A program made the translations under genes and the position numbers. The notes under the pieces were generated by a model. The model had not been told where the DNA came from. It was given only the letters and a program-made list of their open reading frames with translations, and did no database searches. Positions 9,577-20,992 of a DNA stretch of 64,000 nucleotides are shown one piece after another. Each line of letters opens with the position of its first letter. Position 1 is the first letter of the stretch. Origin of the DNA: Mesorhizobium sp. (lineage in GTDB: Bacteria; Pseudomonadota; Alphaproteobacteria; Rhizobiales; Rhizobiaceae); assembly GCA_004020315.1 (NCBI GenBank), contig SAQG01000002.1, forward strand, positions 186,001 to 250,000. The letters run 5' to 3'.

Positions 9577-11564
9577 CAGAGCATCATCCAGGTGACGAAT
9601 GCGGCAACGCCGATCAGCATGGCGAAGGCATAGTGATAGAGATAGCCGGTCTGCAGCTTGACGACCCGGTTGGTGACGTCGACGACGCGCGCCGAAACGC
9701 CATCCGGACCGAGCCCGTCGATGACGGTGCCGTCGCCGGTCTTCCACAGGAAGTGGCCGAGGCGTTTTGCCGGCCGCACGAACAGGAAATCGTAGAGCTC
9801 GTCGAAATACCACTTGTTGAGCAGGAAGCCGTAGAGCCCGCGATGCTGCGCCGCCAGGTTCCTCGGCATCTCCGGCGCGCGGATGTAGAATTGCCAGGCA
9901 ATCGCAAAGCCTATCAGCATGGCCACGAACGGCGCCAGCTTCACCCACAACGGCACTTCGTGGATGTCGTGCAGGATGTGGTTTTCCGGCAGCGTGAACA
10001 GCGACGCCTTCCAGAACTCGGCATAGCCCTCGCCGATGAAGGCGCCATGGAAGATCACGCCAGCGAACAGCGCGCCCGCCGCCAGGATATACAGCGGCAC
10101 CAACATGACCGGCGGCGATTCATGGACATGGTGCATCACCTCGTGGCTCGCCCGCGGCTGGCCGTGGAAGGTCATGAAGATTAGCCGCCAGGAATAGAAG
10201 CTGGTGAAGCAGGCGGCGACGACCAGCAGCACGAAGGCAAGGCCGGCGACCGGATTGTGCGCGGCAAAGGCGCTTTCGATGATCGCGTCCTTGGAGAAGA
10301 AGCCGGCGGTGCCGATGACCGTCACCGGGATGCCGACGCCGGTCAGCGCCAGCGTGCCGATCACCATCATCCAGTAGGTCTTCGGAATGAGCGTTCTGAG
10401 GCCGCCCATCTTGCGCATGTCCTGTTCGTCGGAGACGGCGTGGATCACCGAGCCGGAGCCGAGGAACAGCAGCGCCTTGAAGAAGGCATGCGTGAACAGA
10501 TGGAAGATCGCCGCGCCATAGGCGCCGACGCCGAGCGCCACGAACATATAGCCGAGCTGCGAGCAGGTCGAATAGGCGATGACGCGCTTGATGTCGTTCT
10601 GGACAAGGCCGACGGTCGCCGCGAAGAAGGCGGTGAAGGCGCCGATGAAGGTGACCACGATCAGCGCTGAATGCGACAGTTCGAACAGCGGCGACAGCCG
10701 CGCCAGCATGAACACGCCGGCCGTCACCATGGTCGCGGCATGGATGAGCGCCGAGACCGGCGTCGGCCCTTCCATGGCGTCCGGCAGCCAGGTGTGCAGC
10801 GGCACCTGTGCCGACTTGCCCATGGCGCCCATGAACAGCAAGAGACAGACGACGGTCATCGCAGCCTGCTTGTCGAGCGCATAGCCGAGGAACGTCAATA
10901 CGGCAGCGCCCTCGGGGGCCCCTTCGGCCGGAATGAACGTCGCCGCATTGGCAAAGATGGTGCCAAGATTGACCGAGCCGAACAGCACGAACACACCGAA
11001 GATGCCGAGCGCGAAGCCGAAATCGCCGACGCGGTTGACGACGAAGGCCTTGATCGCGGCGGCATTGGCCGACGGCTTCTTGTACCAGAAGCCGATCAGC
11101 AGGTAGGAGGCGAGGCCGACGCCTTCCCAGCCGAAGAACATCTGCACGAGGTTGTCGGCCGTCACCAGCATCAGCATGGCAAAGGTGAACAGCGACAGAT
11201 AGGCGAAGAAGCGCGGCCGGTTCGGGTCGTGATGCATGTAGCCGATTGAGTAGATGTGGACCAGCGCCGACACCGTGTTGACGACCACCAGCATCACCAC
11301 CGTCAGTGTATCGATGCGCAGCGCCCATGCGGCCTCCAACCCGCCCGACTGGATCCAGCGCATCACCGGGACGGTGAACACCTCGCCCTCGCCGAAACCG
11401 ACGGCGAAGAAGGCGACCCACGACAGCACGGCTGATATCACCAGGAAGCCGGAGGTGATGTATTCGGACGCCTTGGCGCCGAGCGACGTGCCGAACAGGC
11501 CGACGATCAGGAAGCCGAGCAGAGGAAGGAAGACGATGGCCTGATACATGGTGGTTTCCGTCAA
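9576..11564 (-). CDS. nuoL: NADH-quinone oxidoreductase subunit L
   Basis: The largest antiporter-like membrane subunit, 662 residues, with a C-terminal extension that in known structures forms the long lateral helix along the membrane arm. The channel motif [20 protein letters not shown] is near residue 250. The first residues ([14 protein letters not shown]) begin at codon 6; the annotated ATG gives MTETTMYQ, and the internal ATG is the alternative start. The start overlaps nuoK by 4 bp and the stop overlaps nuoM. Confidence 0.97.
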   Translation of the reverse strand: MTETTMYQAIVFLPLLGFLIVGLFGTSLGAKASEYITSGFLVISAVLSWVAFFAVGFGEGEVFTVPVMRWIQSGGLEAAWALRIDTLTVVMLVVVNTVSALVHIYSIGYMHHDPNRPRFFAYLSLFTFAMLMLVTADNLVQMFFGWEGVGLASYLLIGFWYKKPSANAAAIKAFVVNRVGDFGFALGIFGVFVLFGSVNLGTIFANAATFIPAEGAPEGAAVLTFLGYALDKQAAMTVVCLLLFMGAMGKSAQVPLHTWLPDAMEGPTPVSALIHAATMVTAGVFMLARLSPLFELSHSALIVVTFIGAFTAFFAATVGLVQNDIKRVIAYSTCSQLGYMFVALGVGAYGAAIFHLFTHAFFKALLFLGSGSVIHAVSDEQDMRKMGGLRTLIPKTYWMMVIGTLALTGVGIPVTVIGTAGFFSKDAIIESAFAAHNPVAGLAFVLLVVAACFTSFYSWRLIFMTFHGQPRASHEVMHHVHESPPVMLVPLYILAAGALFAGVIFHGAFIGEGYAEFWKASLFTLPENHILHDIHEVPLWVKLAPFVAMLIGFAIAWQFYIRAPEMPRNLAAQHRGLYGFLLNKWYFDELYDFLFVRPAKRLGHFLWKTGDGTVIDGLGPDGVSARVVDVTNRVVKLQTGYLYHYAFAMLIGVAAFVTWMML

Positions 11565-11869
11565 CCCTTCATCATGTTCACGTCTTCGACCGCGATCGAA
11601 CCGCGGTTGCGGAAGAAGACGACGAGAATGGCGAGGCCGATCGCCGCTTCAGCCGCTGCGACCGTCAGCACGAACAGCGCGAACACCTGTCCGACGAGGT
11701 CACCGAGCGCTGCCGAGAAGGCGACGAAATTGATGTTGACCGCGAGCAGGATCAGCTCGATCGACATCAGGATGACGATGATGTTCCTGCGGTTGAGGAA
11801 GATGCCGAATACGCCGAGCGTGAACAGGATCGCCGATACGGTCAGATAATGCGCAATGCCGACGACCAT
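11561..11869 (-). CDS. nuoK: NADH-quinone oxidoreductase subunit K
   Basis: A 102-residue three-helix membrane subunit of complex I. The conserved glutamate is visible in [17 protein letters not shown] (second helix), and the next helix is glutamate-bearing as well ([13 protein letters not shown]). Length is exact for the family. It starts 1 bp after the nuoJ stop and overlaps nuoL by 4 bp. Confidence 0.97.
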   Translation of the reverse strand: MVVGIAHYLTVSAILFTLGVFGIFLNRRNIIVILMSIELILLAVNINFVAFSAALGDLVGQVFALFVLTVAAAEAAIGLAILVVFFRNRGSIAVEDVNMMKG

Positions 11870-11870
11870 T

Positions 11871-12491
11871 TCAGATTCCTTCGCCTGTCTTGACCTTGCG
11901 GATCTCCATTCCCGTTGCCGGCGTGCGGCCGACCTGGGCTGATATCGACTGCCGCTTGATGCCCGGCTTGTGGCGCAGCGTCAGCACAATGGCGCCGATC
12001 ATGGCGACCAGCAGCACAAGTCCTGCAATCTGGAAATAGTAGAGGTAGTCCGTATAGAGGATGTCGCCGAGCGCTGCCGTGTTCGAGCGCACGGCAAGGT
12101 CCGGAATGGGCTTCGAAACCGTCGCGGCCAGTTGCGGCGCGAACGTATAGCCGCCGAGCACCACGATCAGTTCAGCCGCCAGGATCAGCCCGACCAGCGC
12201 GCCGATCGGCGCGTATTGCAGGGCGCCTTCCTTCATTTCGGCGAAATCGACGTCGAGCATCATGACGACGAACAGGAACAGCACCATGACCGCGCCGACA
12301 TAGACGACGAGCAGGATCATCGCCAGGAACTCGGCGCCGGTCAGCATGAACAGGCCCGCGGCATTGAAGAAGGTCAGGATCAGGAACAGCACCGAATGCA
12401 CGGGATTGCGCGCCGAAATGACCATGAACGCCGACGCCACCGCGACAAAGGCGAAGAGGTAGAAAAAGGCCGCCTCTAGTCCATTCAGCAT
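11871..12491 (-). CDS. nuoJ: NADH-quinone oxidoreductase subunit J
   Basis: A 206-residue membrane subunit with five predicted helices. The start at 12491 ([18 protein letters not shown]) is chosen because the upstream open frame is arginine-rich and not membrane-like. The conserved [15 protein letters not shown] helix, whose pi-bulge rotates during catalysis in other complexes, is present. A 126-bp gap separates it from nuoI, the largest gap inside this stretch. The gap contains the small hairpin CCTGT-CCAA-ACAGG at 12507-12520. Confidence 0.96.
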   Translation of the reverse strand: MLNGLEAAFFYLFAFVAVASAFMVISARNPVHSVLFLILTFFNAAGLFMLTGAEFLAMILLVVYVGAVMVLFLFVVMMLDVDFAEMKEGALQYAPIGALVGLILAAELIVVLGGYTFAPQLAATVSKPIPDLAVRSNTAALGDILYTDYLYYFQIAGLVLLVAMIGAIVLTLRHKPGIKRQSISAQVGRTPATGMEIRKVKTGEGI

Positions 12492-12617
12492 GGGTTCCCC
12501 CGGGTTCCTGTCCAAACAGGACATTCGTCCTGTTCGATGTGTGGCTTCGTTCCGCCTCCGGTGCCGAAGCCGCGTGTTCCTTAGACGAGGCCTCTGGCCC
12601 CGTCCATGCGTCAAATG

Positions 12618-13109
12618 TCAGCGGTACGGCGCATCCAGCGAGATGTTGCGCGCCAGTTCGCGCTCCCAGCGGTCGCCATTGGCCAGCAGCTTGTCCTTGT
12701 CGTAATAAAGTTCCTCGCGCGTCTCCGTCGCGAATTCAAAATTCGGCCCCTCGACGATGGCGTCGACCGGGCAGGCCTCCTGGCAAAAGCCGCAATAGAT
12801 GCACTTCACCATATCGATGTCGTAGCGCACGGTGCGGCGGGTGCCATCGTTGCGGCGCGGGCCGGCCTCGATGGTGATGGCCTGCGCCGGACAGATCGCC
12901 TCGCACAATTTGCAGGCGATGCAGCGTTCCTCGCCGTTGGGATAGCGGCGCAGCGCATGCTCACCGCGGAAGCGCGGGCTGGTCGGCCCCTTCTCATGCG
13001 GATAGTTGATCGTCTCCTTCGGCGCGAAGAACTGGCGCATCGACAGGAAGAAAGCGCTGACGAAATCCTGCAGGAGCAGCGACTTTGCGGCTTGGGCTAG
13101 AGCAGACAT
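12618..13109 (-). CDS. nuoI: NADH-quinone oxidoreductase subunit I
   Basis: A 163-residue peripheral-arm subunit carrying two [4Fe-4S] clusters (N6a and N6b). Both ferredoxin motifs are intact: [12 protein letters not shown] and [12 protein letters not shown]. The start at 13109 ([16 protein letters not shown]) overlaps the nuoH stop as ATGA, typical of alphaproteobacterial NuoI. It passes electrons from NuoG toward NuoB at the quinone site. Confidence 0.97.
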   Translation of the reverse strand: MSALAQAAKSLLLQDFVSAFFLSMRQFFAPKETINYPHEKGPTSPRFRGEHALRRYPNGEERCIACKLCEAICPAQAITIEAGPRRNDGTRRTVRYDIDMVKCIYCGFCQEACPVDAIVEGPNFEFATETREELYYDKDKLLANGDRWERELARNISLDAPYR

Positions 13110-14152
13110 CACGCAAACCCCGTGATCTTGAGGAACGCGGCGACAATCACCACCATCGCCAGCGAGATCGGCAGGAAGACCTTCCAGCCAAGCCGCATCA
13201 ACTGGTCGTAGCGGTAGCGCGGCACGAAGGCCTTCACCATCGAGATCATGAAGAACACCAGGCAGACCTTGAGCACGAACCAGATCAGCCCCGGCACCCA
13301 GGTGAAGGGAGCGAAGTCGAAGGGCGGCAGCCAGCCGCCGAGGAACAGGATGGTGGCCAGCGCGCACATCAGCACGATGGCGACGTATTCGCCGAGGAAG
13401 AACAGCAGGAACGGCGTCGACGAATATTCGACCATGTGGCCGGCGACGAGCTCCGATTCGGCTTCGACGAGGTCAAAAGGCGGGCGGTTCGTTTCGGCCA
13501 GCGCCGAGATGAAGAAGATGACGAACATCGGGAACAGCGACAGCCAGTGCCAGTCGAGGAAGGTGTTGGGCAGGCCAACCCGGGTGCCCAGCCCATCCTG
13601 CTGCGACAGCACGATGTCGGACAGGTTGAGCGAGCCGACGCAAAGCAGCACGGTGACGATGACGAACCCGATCGAGACTTCGTAGGACACCATTTGCGCC
13701 GCCGAGCGCAGCGCGCCGAGGAACGGGTATTTCGAGTTGGACGCCCAGCCGCCCATGATCACGCCATAGACCTCGAGCGAGGAGATGGCGAAGACATAGA
13801 GGATGCCGACATTGACGTTGGCGATCGCCCAGCCCTCGTTGACCGGAATGACAGCCCAGGCCGAGATCGCCAGCACCGCCGACACCAGCGGCGCCAGGAG
13901 AAAAACACCCTTATTGGCGCCGGACGGAATCACCGGCTCCTTGAACACGAACTTCAGAAGGTCGGCGAAAGCCTGCAGCGTGCCCCATGGGCCGACGACG
14001 TTCGGGCCGCGGCGCAACTGCACCGCCGCCCAGATCTTGCGGTCCGCGTACAGGATGTAAGCGACGAAGACCAACAGCACGACAATCAGCACGACCGACT
14101 TCAACAGGATGAGCAGCGCCGGCAGCACGTAGAAAGAGAAGAAGGTGTCCAT
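13109..14152 (-). CDS. nuoH: NADH-quinone oxidoreductase subunit H
   Basis: A 347-residue membrane subunit that forms much of the quinone chamber. The start at 14152 ([14 protein letters not shown]) follows the nuoG stop by 2 bp. Conserved family segments are [12 protein letters not shown] near residue 70 and the acidic loop [20 protein letters not shown]. Eight membrane segments are expected. Confidence 0.97.
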   Translation of the reverse strand: MDTFFSFYVLPALLILLKSVVLIVVLLVFVAYILYADRKIWAAVQLRRGPNVVGPWGTLQAFADLLKFVFKEPVIPSGANKGVFLLAPLVSAVLAISAWAVIPVNEGWAIANVNVGILYVFAISSLEVYGVIMGGWASNSKYPFLGALRSAAQMVSYEVSIGFVIVTVLLCVGSLNLSDIVLSQQDGLGTRVGLPNTFLDWHWLSLFPMFVIFFISALAETNRPPFDLVEAESELVAGHMVEYSSTPFLLFFLGEYVAIVLMCALATILFLGGWLPPFDFAPFTWVPGLIWFVLKVCLVFFMISMVKAFVPRYRYDQLMRLGWKVFLPISLAMVVIVAAFLKITGFA

Positions 14153-14154
14153 GC

Positions 14155-16236
14155 TTATTCCGCCGCCTGCCTGAAGCCGTTTTTCGCCAGCGCCGAGCAT
14201 TCCGCCATCACGGCGGAAGCCCGCGCGATCGGGTTGGTCAGGTAGAAATCCTTGACCGGCGAGGTGAAGGCGCCCTTGTTCAGCCGCCCGCCGAGATTCG
14301 CCACGTTGGCGATATCGTCGGCGTTGCCGGCCGCCACCTGGTCGATGCGCGCGAGATGCGGGTATTCGCCATAAAGCTTTGCGCGCAGCTGCGGCAGCGA
14401 ATCGAACGACAGTTTTTTGCCCAGCACATCCGACAGGGCCCGCAGGATCGCCCAGTCCTCGCGCGCATCGCCAGGCGCGAAGCCGGCACGGTTGGTCTGC
14501 TGCACGCGGCCCTCGGTGTTGACGTAGGTGCCCGACTTTTCGGTATAGGCGGCGCCCGGCAGGATGACGTCGGCGCGGTGCGCGCCCTGGTCGCCATGCG
14601 TGCCGATATAGACGACGAAGGCGCCGCCGGTCTTGGCCATGTCGATCTCATCGGCGCCGAGCAGGAACAGCACGTCTGTGTCGCCCAGCATGCCGGCGAC
14701 ATCCTTGCCGCCCTCGCCCGGCACGAAGCCGACATCGAGACCGCCGACACGCGCCGCCGCAGTGTGCAGCACGGCAAAGCCATTCCAGTCGGCTCTCGCG
14801 GCATTGACGGCCAGGCTGAGCTTCGCCGCCTGGCCGAGCACGGCCGCGCCATCTGGACGCGCCAAGGGTCCTTGGCCGACGATAACAAGCGGATGCGTCG
14901 CCTTCTTCAGCACCTGGAAGAACTTGCCGTTGCCGTCGGCCAAATCCTTCAGCGATTCCGTTCCGGCGCCAAGTTGCTCATAGTCGTAGCGCGTATCGCC
15001 GACATCGCCGATGACGCCGACCGGCAGGTTGCCGACCCGCCAGCGCTTGCGGATGCGGGCGTTGAGCAAGGACGCCTCGAAGCGCGGATTGGCGCCGATG
15101 ATCAGCACCGCGTCGGCCTGCTCGATGCCCTCGATGGTCGGGTTGAAGACATAGCTTGCCCGGCCGAGCGACGGATCGAGCGCGGCACCATCCTGACGGC
15201 AGTCGGTGTTCTTCGAGCCGAGCGAGGCCATCAGCAGCTTCAGCGCATAGATCTCCTCGACGGCAGCGAGATCACCTGATATGGCGCCGATCTTGTCGGG
15301 TGCGGTGCTCGACACCGCGTCCTTGATCGCGGAGAAAGCCTCGGCCCAGCTTGCCGGGGCTAGCTTGCCGTTCTTGCGGACGTATGGCCGGTCGAGGCGC
15401 TGGGTGCGTAAGCCGTCCCAGATGAAGCGGGTCTTGTCGGAAATCCACTCCTCGTTCACCGCCTCGTTGGTGCGCGGCAGGATGCGCATCACCTCGCGGC
15501 CTCGGCTATCGACGCGGATCGCCGAGCCGACGGCATCCATAACATCGATGGATTCGGTCTTGGTCAGCTCCCACGGCCGCGCCTGGAAGGCATAGGGCTT
15601 GGAGGTCAGCGCACCGACCGGGCAAAGGTCGATGACGTTGCCCTGCAGTTCCGAGGTCATCGCGCTCTCGAGATAGGTGGTGATCTCGGCGTCCTCGCCG
15701 CGGCCGATCAGGCCGAGCTCGGAAATACCGGCAATTTCTGTAGTGAAGCGAACGCAGCGCGTGCAATGAATGCAGCGGTTCATGATCGTCTTGACCAGCG
15801 GCCCGATATACTTGTCTTCGACCGCCCGCTTGTTCTCGTGATAGCGCGAGGAATCGACGCCGAACGCCATGGCCTGGTCCTGCAAGTCGCACTCGCCGCC
15901 CTGGTCGCAGATCGGGCAATCCAGCGGATGGTTGATCAGCAGGAATTCCATCACACCTTCCCGGGCCTTCTTGACCATCGGCGTGTTGGTGAAGATTTCC
16001 GGCGTTTCGCCATTCGGTCCGGGGCGCAGATCGCGCACACCCATGGCGCAGGACGCCTGCGGCTTGGGTGGCCCGCCCTTCACCTCGATCAGGCACATGC
16101 GGCAATTGCCGGCGATCGACAGCCGCTCATGGAAGCAGAAGCGCGGCACTTCAGCGCCAGCATCCTCGGCCGCCTGCAGCAGCGTGTAGTGGTCGGGTAC
16201 AGTGATCTCTTTCCCGTCGACCTTGAGCTTTGCCAT
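14155..16236 (-). CDS. nuoG: NADH-quinone oxidoreductase subunit G
   Basis: A 693-residue iron-sulphur subunit of the peripheral arm. An N-terminal [2Fe-2S] domain (with CRMCLIEV), a His/Cys [4Fe-4S] segment ([19 protein letters not shown]) and a third cluster motif ([10 protein letters not shown]) are all intact within the first 170 residues. The rest is the molybdopterin-oxidoreductase-like fold, which holds no cofactor in complex I. It lies 68 bp after an unnamed gene that separates it from nuoF. Confidence 0.97.
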   Translation of the reverse strand: MAKLKVDGKEITVPDHYTLLQAAEDAGAEVPRFCFHERLSIAGNCRMCLIEVKGGPPKPQASCAMGVRDLRPGPNGETPEIFTNTPMVKKAREGVMEFLLINHPLDCPICDQGGECDLQDQAMAFGVDSSRYHENKRAVEDKYIGPLVKTIMNRCIHCTRCVRFTTEIAGISELGLIGRGEDAEITTYLESAMTSELQGNVIDLCPVGALTSKPYAFQARPWELTKTESIDVMDAVGSAIRVDSRGREVMRILPRTNEAVNEEWISDKTRFIWDGLRTQRLDRPYVRKNGKLAPASWAEAFSAIKDAVSSTAPDKIGAISGDLAAVEEIYALKLLMASLGSKNTDCRQDGAALDPSLGRASYVFNPTIEGIEQADAVLIIGANPRFEASLLNARIRKRWRVGNLPVGVIGDVGDTRYDYEQLGAGTESLKDLADGNGKFFQVLKKATHPLVIVGQGPLARPDGAAVLGQAAKLSLAVNAARADWNGFAVLHTAAARVGGLDVGFVPGEGGKDVAGMLGDTDVLFLLGADEIDMAKTGGAFVVYIGTHGDQGAHRADVILPGAAYTEKSGTYVNTEGRVQQTNRAGFAPGDAREDWAILRALSDVLGKKLSFDSLPQLRAKLYGEYPHLARIDQVAAGNADDIANVANLGGRLNKGAFTSPVKDFYLTNPIARASAVMAECSALAKNGFRQAAE

Positions 16237-16304
16237 CTCGTCTCAAACCCCTGCGGACGTTCCGCAATCTTTCCTTCCGGACGCTGCCGCGCCAGGTATT
16301 CAAT

Positions 16305-17000
16305 TCAATGCTTGGCCTCGGCCAGCGCCGCCGCCTGGCCAAGCCAGTCGTCGCGATCGATGCGGCCGTTGAACGACAGATAATCGTCGATCCAGGCGAT
16401 CTCTTCCGGGGTCCATGCCGCGATCTGGTCGTATGTCCAGATGCCGAGGCCGTTCAGCACCTTTTCCAGCTTCGGCCCGATGCCCGATATCGCCTTGAGA
16501 TCGGCCGGATTTGCCGGCCGCTCCATGGCCTTGGGCTGCCTGAAGTCCTCCGGCATCAACCTGGTCGGCTCGGCAGCCGCATCCACATCCGCCACGCTCC
16601 GTGCATCATCCATGCTGTTCGCCGCTATGTCATTCACGTCCCTGGCGAAGGACTGCGCCTCAGCGATCAGGGTTTTCGTCGCCGCGCGCGCCTTGGTCGA
16701 AGAACTCGTTCCCGTGTCCGAAAAGCGTTCGACCCTGGCATCGAAATCATCGACGAGCGGCTGGAACAGCCGCTGCGAGGCCTCGGCGGCACCCGACAGC
16801 GCGCCCATCCACACCCCAAAGGCGTGGTGGGCAAGGCCGATGCCGAGCGCCGATATCGCTGCCGCACCCGCGACAGGGTGCGCCAGGAGATTGACGGCGC
16901 TCGCCATCTCCTTCGGCATCATCCTGGTCAGGTCCTGGTTCATCTTCTCGAACGGGTCCAAATCTGGCATCAAATGATCGGGTCTCGAATTCAGCGACAT
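16305..17000 (-). CDS. Unnamed protein with C-terminal helix-hairpin-helix-like module
   Basis: Predicted 231 residues, function unknown. The start at 17000 (MSLNSRPDHLMPDLDPFEK) is preceded by CAGGAGACCACCT, a good ribosome site. The N-terminal part (MNQDLTRMMPKEMASAVN onward) is alanine-rich and helical, faintly phasin-like. Residues 167-231 form a compact module (DLKAISGIGPKLEKVLNGLG ... YLSFNGRIDRDDW) that matches the C-terminus of NuoE in this operon at 36 of 61 aligned positions. The ISGIGP signature resembles helix-hairpin-helix folds of the predicted 5' nuclease-like group (COG3743). Its place between nuoF and nuoG suggests a role linked to complex I, by inference. Confidence 0.75.
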   Translation of the reverse strand: MSLNSRPDHLMPDLDPFEKMNQDLTRMMPKEMASAVNLLAHPVAGAAAISALGIGLAHHAFGVWMGALSGAAEASQRLFQPLVDDFDARVERFSDTGTSSSTKARAATKTLIAEAQSFARDVNDIAANSMDDARSVADVDAAAEPTRLMPEDFRQPKAMERPANPADLKAISGIGPKLEKVLNGLGIWTYDQIAAWTPEEIAWIDDYLSFNGRIDRDDWLGQAAALAEAKH

Positions 17001-17046
17001 AGGTGGTCTCCTGGTCGTTTCTTCCGTATGCCCCGAGCCTGTTTCC

Positions 17047-17140
17047 TCAAATCGGGCATTCGCCCGTATTTCAAATCGAGCGTTGGCCTGTATTTCAAAT
17101 CGGGCATTCGCCCGCTTCATTTCGGGTATTGCCCGCATTT
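17047..17140. repeat. Four tandem copies of a 24-bp unit
   Basis: Units at 17047-17070, 17071-17094, 17095-17118 and 17119-17140 (last one degenerate and slightly shorter). Each contains the small palindrome CGGGC-ATT-CGCCCG or a variant, so the RNA would form a row of hairpins. The array fills the gap between nuoF and the unnamed gene. The 24-bp period keeps a reading frame open upstream of that gene, encoding an 8-residue repeat (ANARFEIQ-like). Confidence 0.9.
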
Positions 17141-17151
17141 CGAATTCGTCT

Positions 17152-18456
17152 CTATTCCGCCGCCACCATCACCGGCTCTGCCCGGTGTGCATTGCGCGAA
17201 AACTCGTCGATACGCCGCTCCACCTCGCCGCGGAAATGCCGCATCAGGCCTTGGATCGGCCAAGCCGCCGCATCGCCCAGTGCGCAGATCGTGTGGCCTT
17301 CGACCTGTTTGGTCACGTCGAGCAGCATGTCGATCTCACGCTTCTGCGCTTCGCCGCGCACCAGCCGCTCCATCACCCGCCACATCCAGCCGGTGCCTTC
17401 GCGGCACGGCGTGCACTGGCCGCAGCTCTCGTGCTTGTAGAAGTAGGAAAGCCGGGCAATCGCCTTCACGATATCGGTGGACTTATCCATGACGATAACA
17501 GCCGCCGTGCCGAGACCCGATTTCAGGTCGCGCAGCGCATCGAAATCCATCGGTGCGTCGATGATCTGTTCCGCCGGCACCAGCGGCACCGAAGCGCCGC
17601 CCGGAATGACCGCCAGCAGATTGTCCCAGCCGCCGCGAATGCCGCCGCAATGCGTCTCGATCAGCTCGCGGAACGGGATCGACATCGCCTCTTCGACGGT
17701 GCACGGGTTGTTGACGTGGCCGGAGATGCAGAACAGCTTGGTGCCGACATTGTTGGGCCGCCCGAAGGACGAGAACCAGGCCGCGCCACGGCGCAGGATG
17801 GTCGGCGCCACCGCGATGGACTCGACATTGTTGACCGTCGTCGGGCAGCCATAGAGGCCGACATTGGCCGGAAATGGCGGCTTCAGCCGCGGCTGGCCCT
17901 TCTTGCCTTCGAGGCTTTCGAGCAGCGCCGTTTCCTCGCCGCAGATATAGGCGCCGGCGCCATGGTGCATGTAGATGTCGAAGTCGTAGCCGGACGTGTT
18001 GTTCTTGCCGATCAGCTTGGCCTCATAGGCCTCATCGATGGCGCGCTGCAGCGCCTCGCGCTCGCGGATGAACTCGCCGCGCACATAGATGTAGGCGGCG
18101 ATCGCACCCATGGCGAAGCCGGCGATCAGGCAACCCTCGACCAGCGTGTGCGGATCATGGCGCAATATGTCACGGTCCTTGCAGGTGCCGGGCTCGGATT
18201 CGTCGGCATTAACGACGAGATAGCTCGGCCGGCCGTCGCTCTGCTTTGGCATGAACGACCATTTCAGCCCGGTCGGAAAGCCGGCGCCGCCGCGGCCGCG
18301 CAAGCCCGATGCCTTCATCTCGTTGACGATCCAGTCGCGTCCCTTGGCGATAATGCCGGGCGTATTGTCCCAGGCGCCGCGGGCCATCGCGCCGGCCAGC
18401 GATTTGTCGAAGCGGCCGTAGATGTTGTTGAAGATGCGGTCTCTGTCCTGAAGCAT
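17152..18456 (-). CDS. nuoF: NADH-quinone oxidoreductase subunit F
   Basis: A 434-residue flavoprotein subunit that oxidises NADH and carries FMN and the [4Fe-4S] cluster N3. The nucleotide-binding [13 protein letters not shown] is near residue 55. The cluster ligands are seen as [10 protein letters not shown] and the later [13 protein letters not shown]. Length and start are standard. It follows nuoE by 10 bp. Confidence 0.97.
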   Translation of the reverse strand: MLQDRDRIFNNIYGRFDKSLAGAMARGAWDNTPGIIAKGRDWIVNEMKASGLRGRGGAGFPTGLKWSFMPKQSDGRPSYLVVNADESEPGTCKDRDILRHDPHTLVEGCLIAGFAMGAIAAYIYVRGEFIREREALQRAIDEAYEAKLIGKNNTSGYDFDIYMHHGAGAYICGEETALLESLEGKKGQPRLKPPFPANVGLYGCPTTVNNVESIAVAPTILRRGAAWFSSFGRPNNVGTKLFCISGHVNNPCTVEEAMSIPFRELIETHCGGIRGGWDNLLAVIPGGASVPLVPAEQIIDAPMDFDALRDLKSGLGTAAVIVMDKSTDIVKAIARLSYFYKHESCGQCTPCREGTGWMWRVMERLVRGEAQKREIDMLLDVTKQVEGHTICALGDAAAWPIQGLMRHFRGEVERRIDEFSRNAHRAEPVMVAAE

Positions 18457-18466
18457 TGTTTGTTCC

Positions 18467-19792
18467 TCAGACCGGCTTCTTGCCGAAGACGCGGATGTAT
18501 TCGGCGACCCCGCCCTTGGCGAGCGCCTTGGCCTGCTTGACCCAGTCCTCGCGCTCGATGCGGCCTTGGAAGCTGAGATAGCCGTCGACCCATTCGCGCT
18601 CGGCCTTCTTCCAGGACGCGACCTGCGCGTAAGTGAAGATGCCCAGCGAATGCAAGATACCCTCGATCTCCGGGCCGACCCCTGAGATCAGCTTGAGATC
18701 GTCCACCAGGGCCGGCTTTGCGATGCCGGCCGGACGGTTCTTGTCCTCGAGCGAAGGCTTGGCATTGGCCGTCTTGACGGCGGCCGTCTTGCCGGCAGCG
18801 CCGAGCTGCGCGCCCTTGGCTTCCGGCGCCCTGAAAGCGGCCGCTGGCTCAGTCTTGGTCTTGGGACCGCTGCGCTGTTTCGAAACCTTTTCGACTTCCG
18901 GCGCGGCCTTGTTGGCGTTGGCCGCCGAATGCCGCGGTGCGGCGACGCTCGCCGCCTTTTCCGTCTCTGGTGCGACCTTTGTCGGGGAAGGTGTCTCCAG
19001 CGCCGGGCTGGTTTCGGGCGCATCGGTCTTCGGCTTGCTGGCTTTCGACGGCGCAACGGGAGCGGCCGGTGCCTGTGCGGCCGGAGCCGCTGGCGTCGCG
19101 ACAGTTGCCGATGGTGCTGCCTCCCTGGCGGCCTTGGCCGCCGCCTTGGCTTCCCTGTCGCGGGTCGTCTTGAGGATCGCCTTTTCGCTCTTCAGCGTCG
19201 TCAGACCGGTGAGCGGCTCGGAGGTGATGCGGCCGTTCTGCGGCCCCGGCGTCACCGAGGCGCCCTTGCCGGCATCATAAAGGTCGATGATCTCGGCGAG
19301 CCGCTCCGGCGTCAGATCCTCGAACGTGTCCTTGAAAATCATCACCATCGGCGCGTTGACGCACGCGCCAAGGCATTCGACCTCTTCCCACGACAGCGTG
19401 CCCTTATCGTTGGTGTGGAACTGGTCGTGATGGATCTTGGAGCGGCACACATCCATCAGCGCTTCCGAGCCGCGCAGCATGCAGGGCGTGGTGCCACAGA
19501 CCTGGATATGGGCGCGGGTGCCGACCGGATTGAGCTGATACTGCGTGTAGAAGGTCGCGACTTCGAGCCCACGGATGTAGGGCATGCCGAGCATGTCGGA
19601 GATCGTCTCGATCGCCGCCTTGGTCACCCAGCCTTCCTGCTCCTGCGCCAGCATCAGTAAGGGGATGATCGCCGACTGCTCGCGGCCCTTCGGATACTTC
19701 TTGATCCATTGCTTCGCCGCCGCCGCATTCGCCCGGTTAAAGGCGAAAGTGGCTGGCTGTAGGCTGGCTTCTGCGAGACGACGGACTGACAT
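18467..19792 (-). CDS. nuoE: NADH-quinone oxidoreductase subunit E with long C-terminal extension
   Basis: The first 200 or so residues are a normal NuoE: a thioredoxin-like [2Fe-2S] domain with ligands in CGTTPC (first pair) and ECLGAC (second pair). The protein is 441 residues, more than twice the E. coli length (166). The extra part is an Ala/Pro/Lys-rich, probably disordered linker (about 200-360) followed by a compact C-terminal module at about 364-441 ([19 protein letters not shown] ... [13 protein letters not shown]). This module is also present in the unnamed protein encoded between nuoF and nuoG. C-terminal NuoE extensions are known in alphaproteobacteria; the role is unclear. Confidence 0.95.
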   Translation of the reverse strand: MSVRRLAEASLQPATFAFNRANAAAAKQWIKKYPKGREQSAIIPLLMLAQEQEGWVTKAAIETISDMLGMPYIRGLEVATFYTQYQLNPVGTRAHIQVCGTTPCMLRGSEALMDVCRSKIHHDQFHTNDKGTLSWEEVECLGACVNAPMVMIFKDTFEDLTPERLAEIIDLYDAGKGASVTPGPQNGRITSEPLTGLTTLKSEKAILKTTRDREAKAAAKAAREAAPSATVATPAAPAAQAPAAPVAPSKASKPKTDAPETSPALETPSPTKVAPETEKAASVAAPRHSAANANKAAPEVEKVSKQRSGPKTKTEPAAAFRAPEAKGAQLGAAGKTAAVKTANAKPSLEDKNRPAGIAKPALVDDLKLISGVGPEIEGILHSLGIFTYAQVASWKKAEREWVDGYLSFQGRIEREDWVKQAKALAKGGVAEYIRVFGKKPV

Positions 19793-20983
19793 TTAGCGAT
19801 CGACCTCACCAAACACGATGTCGAGGGAGCCGAGAACGGCGGTGACGTCGGCCAGCATGTGGCCGCGGCACAAAAAATCCATGGCTTGCAGATGCGCGAA
19901 GCCGGGCGCGCGCAGCTTGCAGCGGTAGGGCTTGTTGGTGCCGTCGGAGACCAGATAGACGCCGAACTCGCCCTTCGGCGCTTCGACCGCCGCATAGACC
20001 TCGCCCGCCGGCACGCGGTAGCCTTCGGTGTAGAGCTTGAAGTGATGGATCAGCGCTTCCATAGAGCGCTTCATCGCCGCGCGCTTCGGCGGCACCACCT
20101 TGCCGTCGAGGTTTGACACCGGCCCGGCGCTTTCCTTGCCGAGTAGCAGGTCGACACACTGACGCATGATTTTCGCCGACTGGCGCATCTCTTCCATGCG
20201 CACGAGATAACGGTCATAGCAGTCGCCGTTCTTGCCGATCGGAATGTCGAAATCCATCTCAGCATAGCATTCGTAGGGCTGCGATTTGCGCAGATCCCAG
20301 GCGACGCCGGAGCCGCGCACCATGACGCCGGAAAAGCCCCAGGCCCAGGCGTCGGCCAGCGAGACGGTGCCGATGTCGACATTGCGCTGCTTGAAGATGC
20401 GGTTGCCGGTGAGCAGTGCGTCGAGATCGTCGAGCGATTTCAGGAACGGGTCGATCCAGTTGCCGATATCCTCGACCAGCTGCTGCGGCAGGTCTTGGTG
20501 GACGCCGCCGGGCCGGAAATAGGCCGCATGCATGCGCGAGCCGCTGGCCCGCTCGTAGAACACCATCAGTTTTTCGCGCTCGACGAAACCCCACAGAGGC
20601 GGCGTCAGCGCGCCGACATCCATCGCCTGTGTCGTCACATTGAGGATGTGCGACATGATGCGGCCGATCTCGCAATAGAGCACGCGGATCAGCTGGCCGC
20701 GTTTCGGCACCTCGATGCCGAGCAGGCGCTCGGCGGCAAGCGCAAAGGCATGCTCCTGGTTCATCGGCGCGCAATAGTCGAGCCGGTCGAGATAGGGCAC
20801 GGCCTGCAGGTAGGTTTTGGCTTCGATCAGCTTTTCAGTGCCGCGATGCAACAGCCCGATATGCGGATCGACGCGATCGACGACTTCACCGTCCAACTCA
20901 AGAACCAGCCTCAAAACACCATGCGCAGCAGGGTGTTGAGGTCCAAAGTTGATGTTAAAATTACGGACGGAGGTTTCAGCCAT
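19793..20983 (-). CDS. nuoD: NADH-quinone oxidoreductase subunit D
   Basis: A 396-residue peripheral subunit that, with NuoB, forms the quinone-reduction site. Typical segments: [19 protein letters not shown] near the N-terminus, with the His loop that contacts quinone, and [20 protein letters not shown] in the C-terminal half. Its stop is directly adjacent to the nuoE start. Length is exact for the family. Confidence 0.97.
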   Translation of the reverse strand: MAETSVRNFNINFGPQHPAAHGVLRLVLELDGEVVDRVDPHIGLLHRGTEKLIEAKTYLQAVPYLDRLDYCAPMNQEHAFALAAERLLGIEVPKRGQLIRVLYCEIGRIMSHILNVTTQAMDVGALTPPLWGFVEREKLMVFYERASGSRMHAAYFRPGGVHQDLPQQLVEDIGNWIDPFLKSLDDLDALLTGNRIFKQRNVDIGTVSLADAWAWGFSGVMVRGSGVAWDLRKSQPYECYAEMDFDIPIGKNGDCYDRYLVRMEEMRQSAKIMRQCVDLLLGKESAGPVSNLDGKVVPPKRAAMKRSMEALIHHFKLYTEGYRVPAGEVYAAVEAPKGEFGVYLVSDGTNKPYRCKLRAPGFAHLQAMDFLCRGHMLADVTAVLGSLDIVFGEVDR

Positions 20984-20992
20984 TCTGGCGTC

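Noticed and set aside
17047..17140. Regular repeats considered as a CRISPR array
   Set aside because: Units are directly adjacent with no unique spacers, and no cas genes are present.
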